In this document: positions 6,304 through 14,778 of the stretch, piece after piece
Numbering within the stretch: the stretch's first letter is position 1
Layout of the letters: each line of letters starts with the position of its first letter
Source of the DNA: an uncultured Oscillospiraceae bacterium
GTDB lineage: Bacteria; Bacillota; Clostridia; Oscillospirales; Oscillospiraceae
Length of the DNA stretch: 30,413 bases
NCBI GenBank assembly: GCA_934565415.1
Contig: CAKTHQ010000026.1
Location: 1-30,413 of the forward strand
Direction of reading: 5' to 3'
The notes under the pieces: model-generated
What the model was told of the DNA's origin: nothing
Seen by the model: the letters and a program-made list of their open reading frames with translations, nothing else
The model's database searches: none
Position numbers and translations under genes: made by a program

Positions 6304-6322
6304 AGGCCCCCCAAAGGGGCCT
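6304..6322 (-). terminator. Short GC stem-loop close to the pseudo-ATPase stop
   Basis: AGGCCCC (6304-6310) pairs with GGGGCCT (6316-6322) with a 5-nt loop, ten bases beyond the stop codon at 6332-6334 on the minus strand. Without a T run it probably protects the 3' end or helps the terminator at 6248-6294. Confidence 0.45.
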
Positions 6323-6331
6323 CGGGAAAAA

Positions 6332-8470
6332 TTACACGGTTCTGGCCCACTCCGTAACCAGCCAGCCGGGGATCATCCAGATCAGCTGATACAGTAGCAC
6401 GTTCAGAGGGGTAAGAATATCGGCGCTGCCCTGGAAGGCCAGCACAAACATGATAAGCATCCCCACAATACCGCCCAGCAGATGGATGAACATTCCCAGC
6501 CGGGTGGAGGTGTACAGGGCGCTGGCTCCGGTAATGGGGTAGACGCAGCTGACCAGCTCATCCCGGGTGGACATGGCCAGAACGGCAGCCTCCGGATCTG
6601 CCTGACGGCGGGACAGCTGCTCCCGGGTTTCCCGGTCCGGGAAGACCATTCGGCGGGTGTTGATGCCGAACTTGGCATGGATAAACTCGTTTGTCAGCAA
6701 AAAGTCGTCGCACAGGAGTACCGGGCGAATTTTCCGGCAGCCGTTCAGAGAGGTGAGGCCGGCGGAGGCAGAGCGCATTTTGGCATAGGAAATGGCAATG
6801 ACGGCGCAGAGCTCATTGTTAATGGCCACATACACCGCCTGAGAGACGGTGGTTCCCATGGGAATTTCCACATCCATGCTCTGTAAGAAATGCAGGTCAC
6901 CCATCAGAACGGCATCTCCGCAGATGGCGCCGCCGATACCGCCCAGGCCGTAGTCCCGGAACTCGGTAACGGGATATTCGCTGCCGCCCCGGTTTTTCAG
7001 CATATTCCGGAACAGGGGCACAAGGCCTCCGCCGGCGGCGCTGATCAGGGAGGAGGTGTAGGACAGAATCTGCTCCGGCTCCCGGTCACCGTAGAATTTA
7101 ACGCCGTTGAGCTTGGTAGAGCCCTGGGGGAACAGGTCGGTATCCTTCATGGGGAAGTAGGCCTTGCCCCGGAGCTTTACTACCCCCTGCCAGCCGCAGA
7201 GTACGGAGCCAACCATATGCAGCCGGTGCTGCAGCAGGTGGGCGGGCCGGGTAACGGCAATAAAGAAGCTGGCGGGCACCGCGGCCAGCAGGGCGCCGGA
7301 CAGCACCTGGAAGGCAAAGCTGGGCCCCTTGCGCAGGAAGGCCAGAGCCGCCAGACCGATGCAGACCAGAAGTGCGAAGACGCAGTAGACGCCCTGAACC
7401 TTCTCCGGAGTGGAGGGCTTGTTGTAGGTATCCCAAAAGTCGTCCACGTCGCCGTTGCCACGCAGCAGAACCTTGCCGCCATCCAGATAGCCGTCTTCCT
7501 TGACGATGCTCTGCAGGTGGGTGGCTCTGCGCAGGGTATCCATCTGGGACATTTCCGTTGCCCGCCGGTGATACCGGGCCAAAAGGGCAAAGGTCATTTC
7601 CAGGGCAAATCCGGCACAGCAGGGGACCCGAAGCTCCCGGAAGCAGAAGAAAGCATCCGCACCGCAGGCCAGGAAGGTAAAGATAAGCATGGTATTGACG
7701 GTAAACCGGCCGTGAAGCACATCGGTAATGCCGTCGAGCATCTGGTAGCAACCCAGAAGGGCGGAAACCAGCATCCCAAGGACCTGGCTGAAGATGACCA
7801 GACGCATCCGGTTTTCCGGTACCAGATTCATGTTCAGCATAACGGCGGTGGCGGCGCAGACCCCTACCACCAGCAGGTTCAGAAAAATACCGATTTGGAG
7901 CTTGAAGACGCCTTCGTCCGACAGGTCGTAGTACCGTTTTTCCGGCCCGGCTACCAGCTTGCGCTTTAATTCCTGGATGCCTGCCCGGATGGGAATAGGC
8001 TCCTTAGGGGCGGCGGGCTCTTCCGGGGAGGGGATCTGGGTTACCGCATCCAGCCGCCGGGTTTGGGCGGTGTTGTCTTCCTTTTTCTCCTGGGGGACGA
8101 TGGGGTCAAATACTTGGGTATCGCTCAGATCCGGGGCCGGGGGTGCTTCCTGCTCCGGTTCCCCGGAAGACAGGTCCCCCAACAGGGCATCCAGCTCCCG
8201 GGCAAAGGCCTCGTCGCTGTCTTCTTCCCAGGAGGCGGCAGGGTCTCCGGATTCCGCCTGAGGATTGGAAGATTCCGGCGTATCCAGGGACAGGCCGGAA
8301 AGGTCCGGCATATCCATGGGATCTATTGCGGACGGTTCTTCCTGGGAGAGGCCGGGAAGCGGCTGCTCGGTTTCCGGTTCCGGCTCTTTCTGGGCACCGC
8401 TGCCGAATTCGCTCAATATGGAGTCCAGGTCAAAGTCCAGTTCTTCGTCCATGTTTTCCTGATTATCCAT
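6332..8470 (-). CDS. P-type-ATPase-like membrane protein lacking the catalytic aspartate, 712 aa
   Basis: Residues 1 to about 185 are acidic, Pro/Glu/Ser-rich and probably disordered. The rest has the plan of a P1B-type ATPase: membrane segments near 188-213, 223-245, 255-275, 364-382 and 390-412, then a soluble part, then two C-terminal segments. The soluble part shows ATPase-like pieces (FRDYGLGGIGGAICGDAVLMGD; YVAINNELCAVIAIS). The phosphorylation motif DKTGT is replaced by MKDTD at 441-445, the hinge TGD by CDD at 587-589, and GDGxND is absent. The CPx metal motif is also missing. The frame is long and intact, so it is a maintained pseudoenzyme and not a decayed gene. GGGAGG lies before the start, 15 bp after the rlmB stop, so the two form an operon. 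A sensor or scaffold role is possible; function is unknown. Confidence 0.75.
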   Translation of the reverse strand: MDNQENMDEELDFDLDSILSEFGSGAQKEPEPETEQPLPGLSQEEPSAIDPMDMPDLSGLSLDTPESSNPQAESGDPAASWEEDSDEAFARELDALLGDLSSGEPEQEAPPAPDLSDTQVFDPIVPQEKKEDNTAQTRRLDAVTQIPSPEEPAAPKEPIPIRAGIQELKRKLVAGPEKRYYDLSDEGVFKLQIGIFLNLLVVGVCAATAVMLNMNLVPENRMRLVIFSQVLGMLVSALLGCYQMLDGITDVLHGRFTVNTMLIFTFLACGADAFFCFRELRVPCCAGFALEMTFALLARYHRRATEMSQMDTLRRATHLQSIVKEDGYLDGGKVLLRGNGDVDDFWDTYNKPSTPEKVQGVYCVFALLVCIGLAALAFLRKGPSFAFQVLSGALLAAVPASFFIAVTRPAHLLQHRLHMVGSVLCGWQGVVKLRGKAYFPMKDTDLFPQGSTKLNGVKFYGDREPEQILSYTSSLISAAGGGLVPLFRNMLKNRGGSEYPVTEFRDYGLGGIGGAICGDAVLMGDLHFLQSMDVEIPMGTTVSQAVYVAINNELCAVIAISYAKMRSASAGLTSLNGCRKIRPVLLCDDFLLTNEFIHAKFGINTRRMVFPDRETREQLSRRQADPEAAVLAMSTRDELVSCVYPITGASALYTSTRLGMFIHLLGGIVGMLIMFVLAFQGSADILTPLNVLLYQLIWMIPGWLVTEWARTV

Positions 8471-8485
8471 AGGGTCCTCCCAAAA

Positions 8486-9292
8486 TTACAGACGCTGCCG
8501 CACCGCTTCGTACAGCAAAATGGATGCCGCCGCGGAGGCATTGAGAGAGCTGATCCGTCCGTTCATGGGAATGGATACGGTTACATCGCAATTTTTCCGC
8601 ACCAGGGGGCTCATGCCGTCCCCTTCATTGCCGATGACAATGGCGGCAGGGCCCTTCAGGTCGGCCTGATACATGGGGATGGAGCCCTCGGCGGCGGTAC
8701 CGAAAATCCATACGCCCTTATCCTTTAATTCCTGGATGGCGCTGTTGATGTTGGTCACCCGGGCTACCTTCATATATTCCATGGCACCGGCAGAGGCCTT
8801 GGCCACGGTGGCGGTGAGGCCCACACTCCGGCGTTTGGGAATAATGACCCCATGGGCACCGGCGCACTCGGCAGACCGGAGAATGGCACCCAGGTTGTGG
8901 GGGTCGGACAGCTCGTCGCAGATGACAATGAGGGGGGCCTGACCCCGGGAGGCGGCTTCGGCCAAAATATCGTCGATGGTGTAATAGTCGTGGGCGGCGC
9001 ACAGGGCAATCACACCCTGGTGGGACCGGGTAAAGGACATGGCATCCAGTTTCCGGCGGTCCACCGGCACCACAACGGCTCCGGCTTCCTTGGCCTGGGC
9101 GGCCAGACGCTGCAGGCCCTTGTCCGTATCGCCGGAGGCCACAAACAGCTTATCAATGGTCCGCCCGCTTTTCAGCGCTTCCTGGATGGCGTTGCGGCCC
9201 TCCAGCTGGCCCTCGTTTTCTTCCACAGGCTCCTGGGGCACAGCACGGGCAGGCTTCTGGGAGCGCTGGGGGCGATTTCTTCGTTCGTTCAT
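8486..9292 (-). CDS. rlmB: RlmB-type 23S rRNA 2'-O-ribose methyltransferase (TrmH/SpoU family), 268 aa
   Basis: The start at 9292 (MNERRNRPQ) is chosen for its GGAGG seven bases upstream; the frame extends further without a ribosome site. After a basic tail of about 28 residues comes the substrate-binding domain (LEGRNAIQEALKSG...VPVDRRKLDAM...HQGVIAL), then the knotted SPOUT domain with the three family motifs: DPHNLGAILRSAECAGAHGV, VIGNEGDGMS and ISSLNASAAASILLYE. RlmB methylates G2251 in the ribosomal P loop using S-adenosylmethionine; related proteins modify other sites, so the exact nucleotide is inferred. It is first in an operon with the pseudo-ATPase gene and has its own promoter at 9341-9369. 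Confidence 0.9.
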   Translation of the reverse strand: MNERRNRPQRSQKPARAVPQEPVEENEGQLEGRNAIQEALKSGRTIDKLFVASGDTDKGLQRLAAQAKEAGAVVVPVDRRKLDAMSFTRSHQGVIALCAAHDYYTIDDILAEAASRGQAPLIVICDELSDPHNLGAILRSAECAGAHGVIIPKRRSVGLTATVAKASAGAMEYMKVARVTNINSAIQELKDKGVWIFGTAAEGSIPMYQADLKGPAAIVIGNEGDGMSPLVRKNCDVTVSIPMNGRISSLNASAAASILLYEAVRQRL

Positions 9293-9340
9293 TCGGGTTC
9301 CTCCAATATGGATCCTAGAAAATTTTATACAGATGGCCCT

Positions 9341-9369
9341 ATTATAGCAGAAACCTTCGGATTTCACAA
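9341..9369 (-). promoter_or_regulatory. Promoter of the rlmB operon (minus strand)
   Basis: Read on the minus strand, TTGTGA (9369-9364) and TATAAT (9346-9341) are separated by 17 bp. The start codon lies about 50 bp further on. Confidence 0.7.
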
Positions 9370-9441
9370 CCTATTTTTTATTTTTCCCGGAAAGAACCCC
9401 TACATTCACAGAAAATTTACCGCAAAAAAGAGAATCATTCA

Positions 9442-9470
9442 TTGCCACAGGTGTAAAAATGTGGTATGAT
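9442..9470 (+). promoter_or_regulatory. Promoter of ftsH
   Basis: TTGCCA at 9442-9447 and TATGAT at 9465-9470 are 17 bp apart; the start codon is 33 bp downstream and is preceded by GAGGAGG. It is divergent from the rlmB promoter, and about 70 bp separate the two. Confidence 0.65.
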
Positions 9471-9503
9471 ACCCGATAAGAAAGCCTGAGGAGGCATAAG
9501 AAA

Positions 9504-11429
9504 ATGGATTTAGGACAAAATAACGGACCTAACAATCAAAAGCCCGGCCCCGACCGGCCGAAAAATTCCTTCTGGACCCCGCTGATTATTGCGTTGGCAC
9601 TGGTGCTGCTGTTTGGATGGATCTACAACACGGTATCCAACAGCCAGTATACGGAGACCACCTTCTCCGATTTTTACGAGGCCAAGAAGAACGACCAGCT
9701 GGCAGAGGTCCAGTACCGGGGCAACCGGGTATATTACCTGACCAAGGAAGAGGCTGCCAAGCCCGCTTCCAGCCAGCGGGCCTGCTATACGGGTATGCCC
9801 AGCGGCGACTGGATGACCATTTCCAAGGAGCTGGTAGAGCAGGGCGTCATCGTGGACGAGAAGATCCAGGAGGACAACTCCATAATTCTCATGGTGCTGT
9901 ACTACGGCATCACCTTTGCAATCCTGTTTATGTTCATGCGGAGCCTGACCAAGCGCATGGGCGGCGACGGGATGATGGGCGGCTTTGGCAAGAGCAAGGC
10001 CAAAATGTATATGGAAAAGGAAACCGGCGTCACCTTTAAGGATGTGGCGGGCCAGGATGAGGCAAAGGAATCCCTGAAGGAGATCATCGACTTCCTGCAT
10101 AACCCCCAGCGCTACGCCGATATCGGCGCCAAGCTGCCCAAGGGCGCGCTGCTGGTGGGCTCTCCCGGTACCGGCAAGACCCTGCTTGCCAAGGCCGTTG
10201 CCGGAGAGGCGGGCGTACCCTTCTTCTCCATCTCCGGTTCCGACTTTGTGGAGATGTTCGTGGGCATGGGCGCCAGCCGGGTGAGAGATCTGTTCCAGCA
10301 GGCCGCCAAGGTGGCCCCCTGCATCATTTTTATCGATGAAATCGATGCCGTGGGCCGCTCCCGGGACAACCGCTTCAATAATAATTCCGAGCAGGAGCAG
10401 ACCCTGAATCAGCTTTTAAGCGAAATCGACGGTTTCGAGCCCTCTAAGGGCATTGTGTGCCTGGCGGCCACCAACCGTCCGGAGATTCTGGACAAGGCCC
10501 TGCTGCGGCCCGGCCGGTTTGACCGGCGAATCATTGTGGATAAGCCCAACTACCAGGGCCGGCTGGATACCCTGAAGGTCCATACCCGGAAAATTAAGCT
10601 TGCCGAGGATGTGGACCTGAAGAAGATTGCCCAGGCCACTGCCGGCGCCGTGGGCGCGGATCTGGCGAACCTTGTGAACGAGGCGGCTCTGCGGGCGGTG
10701 CGGCTGGGCCGGAAGGCCGTGAACCAGGAGGATCTGATGGTGTCCTTCGAAACGGTCATTGCCGGTACGGAAAAGAAGAACACCGTGCTGACCGAAATGG
10801 AAAAGCGGCTGGTTGCCTATCACGAGGTGGGCCACGCCCTGGTTTCCGCCCTGCAGAAGCACGCCCAGCCCGTATCGAAAATCACCATTGTGCCCCATAC
10901 CTCCGGCGCTCTGGGCTACACCATGTATCTGCCGGAGGAGGAGAAGTTCCTTTCTACCCGGCAGGAGCTGGAGGTAGAGCTTCGGTCTCTGGTTGGCGGC
11001 CGGGCCGCCGAGCAGCTGGTATTCGGCGTCCAGACCACCGGCGCCGCCAACGACCTGCAGCGGGCCACCCAATTGGCCCGGAGCATGGTCAGCCAGTACG
11101 GTATGACGGACAAGCTGGGGCTTATGACCACCGCTGCAACCCAGAACAGCTACCTGGACGGTACCCCCTATATGGATTGCTCCCAGGATACCGCCGCACA
11201 GGTGGATATGGAGGTCAAGAAGCTGTTGGAGGATGCCTTTGCCGATGCCACCAATACTCTGAAGGAACACAGAGGGCTATTGGATGAGGTTTCCGAGTAC
11301 CTGCTGCTGAAGGAGACCATTACCGGCGAGGAGCTCATGACCTATGTAAATGCCGAAGGCAAGGATGAACCAGCCACGGAGGAGACTCCCGCAGAGGAAC
11401 CGTCCGCGGAAGAAACAACGGAAGAATAA
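9504..11429 (+). CDS. ftsH: FtsH ATP-dependent membrane zinc metalloprotease, 641 aa
   Basis: The protein has two membrane segments (about 23-41 and 127-148) flanking an extracellular domain. An AAA+ domain follows, with Walker A GSPGTGKT at 219-226, Walker B ([12 protein letters not shown]) and the second region of homology (PGRF at 336-339). The peptidase domain has the zinc site HEVGH at 440-444. FtsH forms hexamers in the membrane that unfold and degrade damaged membrane proteins and some short-lived regulators. Length is usual for Firmicutes. The C-terminal 25 residues are almost all Glu, Pro, Ala and Thr. The gene has its own promoter, divergent from rlmB, and a hairpin follows it. Confidence 0.97.
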   Translation: MDLGQNNGPNNQKPGPDRPKNSFWTPLIIALALVLLFGWIYNTVSNSQYTETTFSDFYEAKKNDQLAEVQYRGNRVYYLTKEEAAKPASSQRACYTGMPSGDWMTISKELVEQGVIVDEKIQEDNSIILMVLYYGITFAILFMFMRSLTKRMGGDGMMGGFGKSKAKMYMEKETGVTFKDVAGQDEAKESLKEIIDFLHNPQRYADIGAKLPKGALLVGSPGTGKTLLAKAVAGEAGVPFFSISGSDFVEMFVGMGASRVRDLFQQAAKVAPCIIFIDEIDAVGRSRDNRFNNNSEQEQTLNQLLSEIDGFEPSKGIVCLAATNRPEILDKALLRPGRFDRRIIVDKPNYQGRLDTLKVHTRKIKLAEDVDLKKIAQATAGAVGADLANLVNEAALRAVRLGRKAVNQEDLMVSFETVIAGTEKKNTVLTEMEKRLVAYHEVGHALVSALQKHAQPVSKITIVPHTSGALGYTMYLPEEEKFLSTRQELEVELRSLVGGRAAEQLVFGVQTTGAANDLQRATQLARSMVSQYGMTDKLGLMTTAATQNSYLDGTPYMDCSQDTAAQVDMEVKKLLEDAFADATNTLKEHRGLLDEVSEYLLLKETITGEELMTYVNAEGKDEPATEETPAEEPSAEETTEE

Positions 11430-11438
11430 GAGTACGGC

Positions 11439-11470
11439 TGCCCTCCCTATATTTATATAGTAGGAGGGCA
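11439..11470 (+). terminator. Stem-loop between ftsH and the LRR-cohesin-dockerin gene
   Basis: TGCCCTCC (11439-11446) pairs with GGAGGGCA (11463-11470), and TATA/TATA inside can pair too. No T run follows, so it may be a partial terminator or a processing site that lets some transcription continue into the next gene. Confidence 0.5.
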
Positions 11471-11494
11471 TTGCCGCAGACAGGGGGAGTAGAA

Positions 11495-13234
11495 ATGAAG
11501 AACCGATTTCTGGTATTTGTGCTTTGCCTAAGCCTTATGCTGTGTGCCCTTCCTTTTGGGGCCGGAGCGGAGGAGACCGTATCCTGGGCCCTGGAGGGCG
11601 GCACGCTGTCCGTTACCGGGTCAGGCGCTATGGCCTTTGAGACCATCCCCTGGGCCGACCGCCTGGAGGAAGTCGAAAAGCTGACCCTGGATGAGGGCAT
11701 CACCGCCATTCAGGATGGCGCTTTCGCCGGGTGCACCGCCTTAAAGTCCGTTACCCTTTCCAAAAACCTGCGCTACATCGGGGATCGGGCATTTGAAGGC
11801 TGCACGGCCCTGTGCTGGGTTACCGTCCCGGCGGGGGTCATTGGCATTGGAGAGCGGGCCTTTGCGGGCTGCACCAAGCTGACCTCCATTGATATTCCTG
11901 CCAGTGTGAGCCGCATCGGGGATAATGCCTTTGAAAGCAGCATTGTTTGCAGCGGACTGAAAAACTCCGCCTCTGACGACTACATAAAGGAGTTCGGCGG
12001 TACCTTTAAGCAGATCGATCTGCACAAGCCCGCATCCGGCAGCGGCAGCTTTGAAAAAATGACCTGGTCCCTGAATAAGGGGACTCTGTCCGTAGCGGGG
12101 GAGGGAGCCCTGAACCTGGGAACCCTGGAGGCCTACCCTTGGGACAGTCTGCGGGCGGACATTGAGACGGTGGAAATTGCGGAGGGCATTACTCAGGTGG
12201 ATGCCCAGGCCTTTGCCGTTTGCCGGAAACTGACAAAAGTAACGCTTCCGGGGAGCGTAACTCAAATTGCGGAAAATGCGTTTCGGGAGAATACGGAGCT
12301 TTGCGGCCCTCGGGACTCCGAGGCTCAGCGCTATGCGCAGACGGCAGGGCTGAAGTTTACTCTGCTGGAATCCCGGGAGCAAGCCCCGTCCCTTGCCGCG
12401 GCGGAAGGTACGGAGGCATCGGAGGCAGCCGCGGTTAACCAAACGACGGAACCCGCCGAGACGACGGAATCCACGGCAGCCACAGAAGCCGCTGAGACAA
12501 CGGAGTCCACGGCAGCTGCAGAGGCCGCCGAGACAACGGAACCTACGGCAGCCGCAGAGGCCACGGAGGCGACGGCAGCCGCCGAAACCACCGAGGCTGC
12601 CGAACCGACGGAAACTGCGGCCCCCGATGAGACCACCGAGCCGACGGAAGCCGTCGGGGAAGAAAGCCGCCCCACGCTGACGGTGGGGACGGCTACCGGC
12701 CAACCGGGCCAGCAGGTGAAGCTGACGATTTCCGTACAGGATAACCCCGGCCTGTGCGGGCTGAATTTTGGAATTGCCTATGACCACAGCCGCCTGACCC
12801 TGGAGGACTATGACTGCGTTGACGGGCTATTGAATGTCTCCGATTGGAGCGTAGGCCTGGGAGAAGGGGAGAAGGCCCTGTGGCTGCAAAGTGATGCACT
12901 GGCGGAGAACGGGGACATTCTGACGCTGGTGTTCCGAATTTCCGATTCCGCTCCCCTGGGGAAGACCGAGGTTACCCTGACGGGAATCACCGGCGTCACA
13001 GAGGATACTACCCTTGTAAAACCGGCTTGTGCCGGAGGCGGCGTAACCGTGGCCAGCGGAATTATGGGCGACATCAACGGAGATGGTCGGGTAACGGCCG
13101 CGGATGAAAAGCGGCTGCGCAGGTTCCTGGCCGGAGCACAGGTTTCCATTGAAACCGGCAATGCGGATTTGAACGGTGACGGGAGCATCGACCTGCTGGA
13201 TCTGATGCTGCTGCAAAAGCGCCTGTCCAACTGA
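11495..13234 (+). CDS. Secreted protein with BspA-like leucine-rich repeats, a cohesin-like domain and a dockerin, 579 aa
   Basis: ATG 11495 follows GGGGGAG and opens a signal peptide (MKNRFLVFVLCLSLMLCALPFGAGA). Two related modules follow, each starting W.L..GTLSV.G.GA, at about residues 30-165 and 190-290. Both hold BspA-type leucine-rich repeats such as IGDRAFEGCTALCWVTVPAG. About 90 residues of Thr/Glu/Ala linker (TTEPTAAAEA type) lead to a cohesin-like domain (LTVGTATGQPGQQVKLTISV...GLCGLNFGIAYD) and a C-terminal dockerin whose two calcium loops are GDINGDG at 525-531 and ADLNGDG. Cohesins and dockerins bind each other in cellulosome-type assemblies, so this protein could link partners or self-associate on the cell surface. 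No cell-wall anchor is visible. It is a surface or secreted scaffold by inference. Confidence 0.85.
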   Translation: MKNRFLVFVLCLSLMLCALPFGAGAEETVSWALEGGTLSVTGSGAMAFETIPWADRLEEVEKLTLDEGITAIQDGAFAGCTALKSVTLSKNLRYIGDRAFEGCTALCWVTVPAGVIGIGERAFAGCTKLTSIDIPASVSRIGDNAFESSIVCSGLKNSASDDYIKEFGGTFKQIDLHKPASGSGSFEKMTWSLNKGTLSVAGEGALNLGTLEAYPWDSLRADIETVEIAEGITQVDAQAFAVCRKLTKVTLPGSVTQIAENAFRENTELCGPRDSEAQRYAQTAGLKFTLLESREQAPSLAAAEGTEASEAAAVNQTTEPAETTESTAATEAAETTESTAAAEAAETTEPTAAAEATEATAAAETTEAAEPTETAAPDETTEPTEAVGEESRPTLTVGTATGQPGQQVKLTISVQDNPGLCGLNFGIAYDHSRLTLEDYDCVDGLLNVSDWSVGLGEGEKALWLQSDALAENGDILTLVFRISDSAPLGKTEVTLTGITGVTEDTTLVKPACAGGGVTVASGIMGDINGDGRVTAADEKRLRRFLAGAQVSIETGNADLNGDGSIDLLDLMLLQKRLSN

Positions 13235-13240
13235 ACAGAG

Positions 13241-13280
13241 TATCCTCCGGATCTTGCGCGTCCGGAGGATATTTGTTTTG
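13241..13280 (+). terminator. Terminator of the LRR-cohesin-dockerin gene
   Basis: TATCCTCCGGA (13241-13251) pairs perfectly with TCCGGAGGATA (13261-13271), followed by TTTGTTTT. The stem is 11 bp with a 9-nt loop. Confidence 0.9.
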
Positions 13281-13372
13281 CAATCCTTTTGAGAGGCCTT
13301 GTATAGAAGTGACATTTTCCGGGAAGAAATCCCGGGGGTAATAAACTTTTTTACTAAACTTCGGTTTCGTGG

Positions 13373-13401
13373 TTGATTAAAAAAGTATTTTATGGTATAA
13401 T
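13373..13401 (+). promoter_or_regulatory. Promoter of the exopolysaccharide-type regulatory operon
   Basis: TTGATT at 13373-13378 and TATAAT at 13396-13401 are 17 bp apart, in an AT-rich tract. A small hairpin (CCGGGA/TCCCGG, 13319-13335) lies upstream. The leader to the start codon is about 60 nt. Confidence 0.75.
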
Positions 13402-13469
13402 GCCTTAAAAAGTCCGTTCCGTATCATATTGTCCGAAATAAGTGAAAATAATACCTGGAGAGTTGAAAA

Positions 13470-14756
13470 ATGTGGGAAAATGAAGAACATAAGAATCTGG
13501 TCAGAAACCTGATTATCTTTGGCGTATTGGTGGTGGCGGCGGTAGGGCTGCTTGCCGCCATGTTTGCCGTAAAGGCACGGATCAACGCAGAGGACGAGCT
13601 TTTAAAGGCAGAGAGCGACAGCCAGCGCCAGGATCTCAGCAACGCCCGGAAGGATAATCTGGATGCCATTCAGGTGGCTTATGATGCGGACCTTGAGGCT
13701 GTCCGGCAGTATTTGCCCGGAATTGTGTGCTGGGGCGACAGCCTGACCACCGGCTCTTCCGGAAATGCGTCCTATCCCGGTACCCTGCAGAAGTACATCG
13801 ATACCTATCTGTGCGGCATTTATGATTTTTATTCCACCGTGGAAAATGCCCAGGATTATACCCGCCTGGACTGGACCCAGTACACGGTCTCCATCCCGGT
13901 GGTCAATATGGGCTCCGGCATGGAAACCAGCGATACGGTTCTGGGCCGCAGCGGCGTGGTTCCCTATGTCATCTCCCGGGATTTTGAGATTCCCGCCGAC
14001 GGGGAGCCCGTGCAGATTCAGTTTACCTCCGGCGACGGCAAGCAGGTAAAGCCTCTGACAGCCGGCAGTGCGGGCCTGAATCCCGTGACCATCGCCGGGG
14101 TAGAGGGCACCATGACCTTGGAGACCAATGTGGAAAGCTGGGGCCAGAGCTATTACTTTACCAGGTCCACCCCCGGCCAGGCGGTGGAAGTGGAAAAGGG
14201 TACCCAGATTATTTCCGGCAGCACCGATGCCTACAAGGACTATATCCACATTGTCTGGCTGGGTACCTATGATAATCTGCTGGATCCGGCCAAGCTGGTC
14301 AGCGATACCAGAGAGCTTCTGTCCCGTCAGGCCCAGAACCCGGACCGGTATCTGGTGCTGGGCCCCTGCACCATCCGGGGCAGCTGGACCTCTGCGGATG
14401 TAACCGTTATGGATGCCATAGATTCCGCCATGCTCCAGGCCTTTGGCAATCACTATGTCAATGTCCGGAAGTACCTGCTGGCGGACGGCATGACGGATGC
14501 CAAATTCACCGCAACCAAGGAGGACAAGACGGCCATTCAGCAGTCCATGGTCCCCGTCAGCTTCCGCAGCAACAGCACCACCGGCGCGGACCTGAACGGT
14601 ACTGCCTACCGGTTGATCGGGAAGCTGGTTTACGAACGGATGGAGAGCCTTGGGTATTTTGACGAGGTCCGCCAGGAGCTGGGTCTGGACAAAACCACCC
14701 AGGAGATTCTGAAAACCAATCCCAAGTATTTTGAAAACATTCTGAGTGCAAAGTAA
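13470..14756 (+). CDS. Membrane-anchored SGNH/GDSL-like protein with altered catalytic blocks, 428 aa
   Basis: An N-terminal membrane segment (about 13-35) is followed by a short helical stretch and an extracellular SGNH-fold domain. Block I is intact: CWGDSLTTG with the nucleophile Ser91. Block III should read GxND but reads GTYD at 265-268. Block V, normally DGxH before LNGTAYRLI, reads TGADLNGTAYRLI, so Thr371 stands for the Asp and Asp374 for the His. The catalytic His/Asp pair and the oxyanion Asn therefore appear lost, while the rest of the fold is conserved. Intact relatives remove acetyl groups from cell-surface glycans. This one may bind glycan without cleaving it. It is the first gene of the cluster; the next start lies 22 bp after its stop. 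Confidence 0.75.
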   Translation: MWENEEHKNLVRNLIIFGVLVVAAVGLLAAMFAVKARINAEDELLKAESDSQRQDLSNARKDNLDAIQVAYDADLEAVRQYLPGIVCWGDSLTTGSSGNASYPGTLQKYIDTYLCGIYDFYSTVENAQDYTRLDWTQYTVSIPVVNMGSGMETSDTVLGRSGVVPYVISRDFEIPADGEPVQIQFTSGDGKQVKPLTAGSAGLNPVTIAGVEGTMTLETNVESWGQSYYFTRSTPGQAVEVEKGTQIISGSTDAYKDYIHIVWLGTYDNLLDPAKLVSDTRELLSRQAQNPDRYLVLGPCTIRGSWTSADVTVMDAIDSAMLQAFGNHYVNVRKYLLADGMTDAKFTATKEDKTAIQQSMVPVSFRSNSTTGADLNGTAYRLIGKLVYERMESLGYFDEVRQELGLDKTTQEILKTNPKYFENILSAK

Positions 14757-14778
14757 GGAAAGAGAAGAGAGGAACGCA

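Noticed and set aside
6890..7969. 359-codon plus-strand ORF
   Set aside because: Shadow of the pseudo-ATPase gene on the other strand; Gly/Gln/His-rich without domains or ribosome site.
12430..12670. Tandem DNA repeats, possibly CRISPR-like
   Set aside because: They are coding repeats for the Thr/Glu/Ala linker, irregular in length and without unique spacers.
13281..13469. Riboswitch in the leader of the cps-type operon
   Set aside because: The stretch has a small hairpin and a promoter, but I could not match it to any known aptamer, and most of it lies upstream of the predicted start point.
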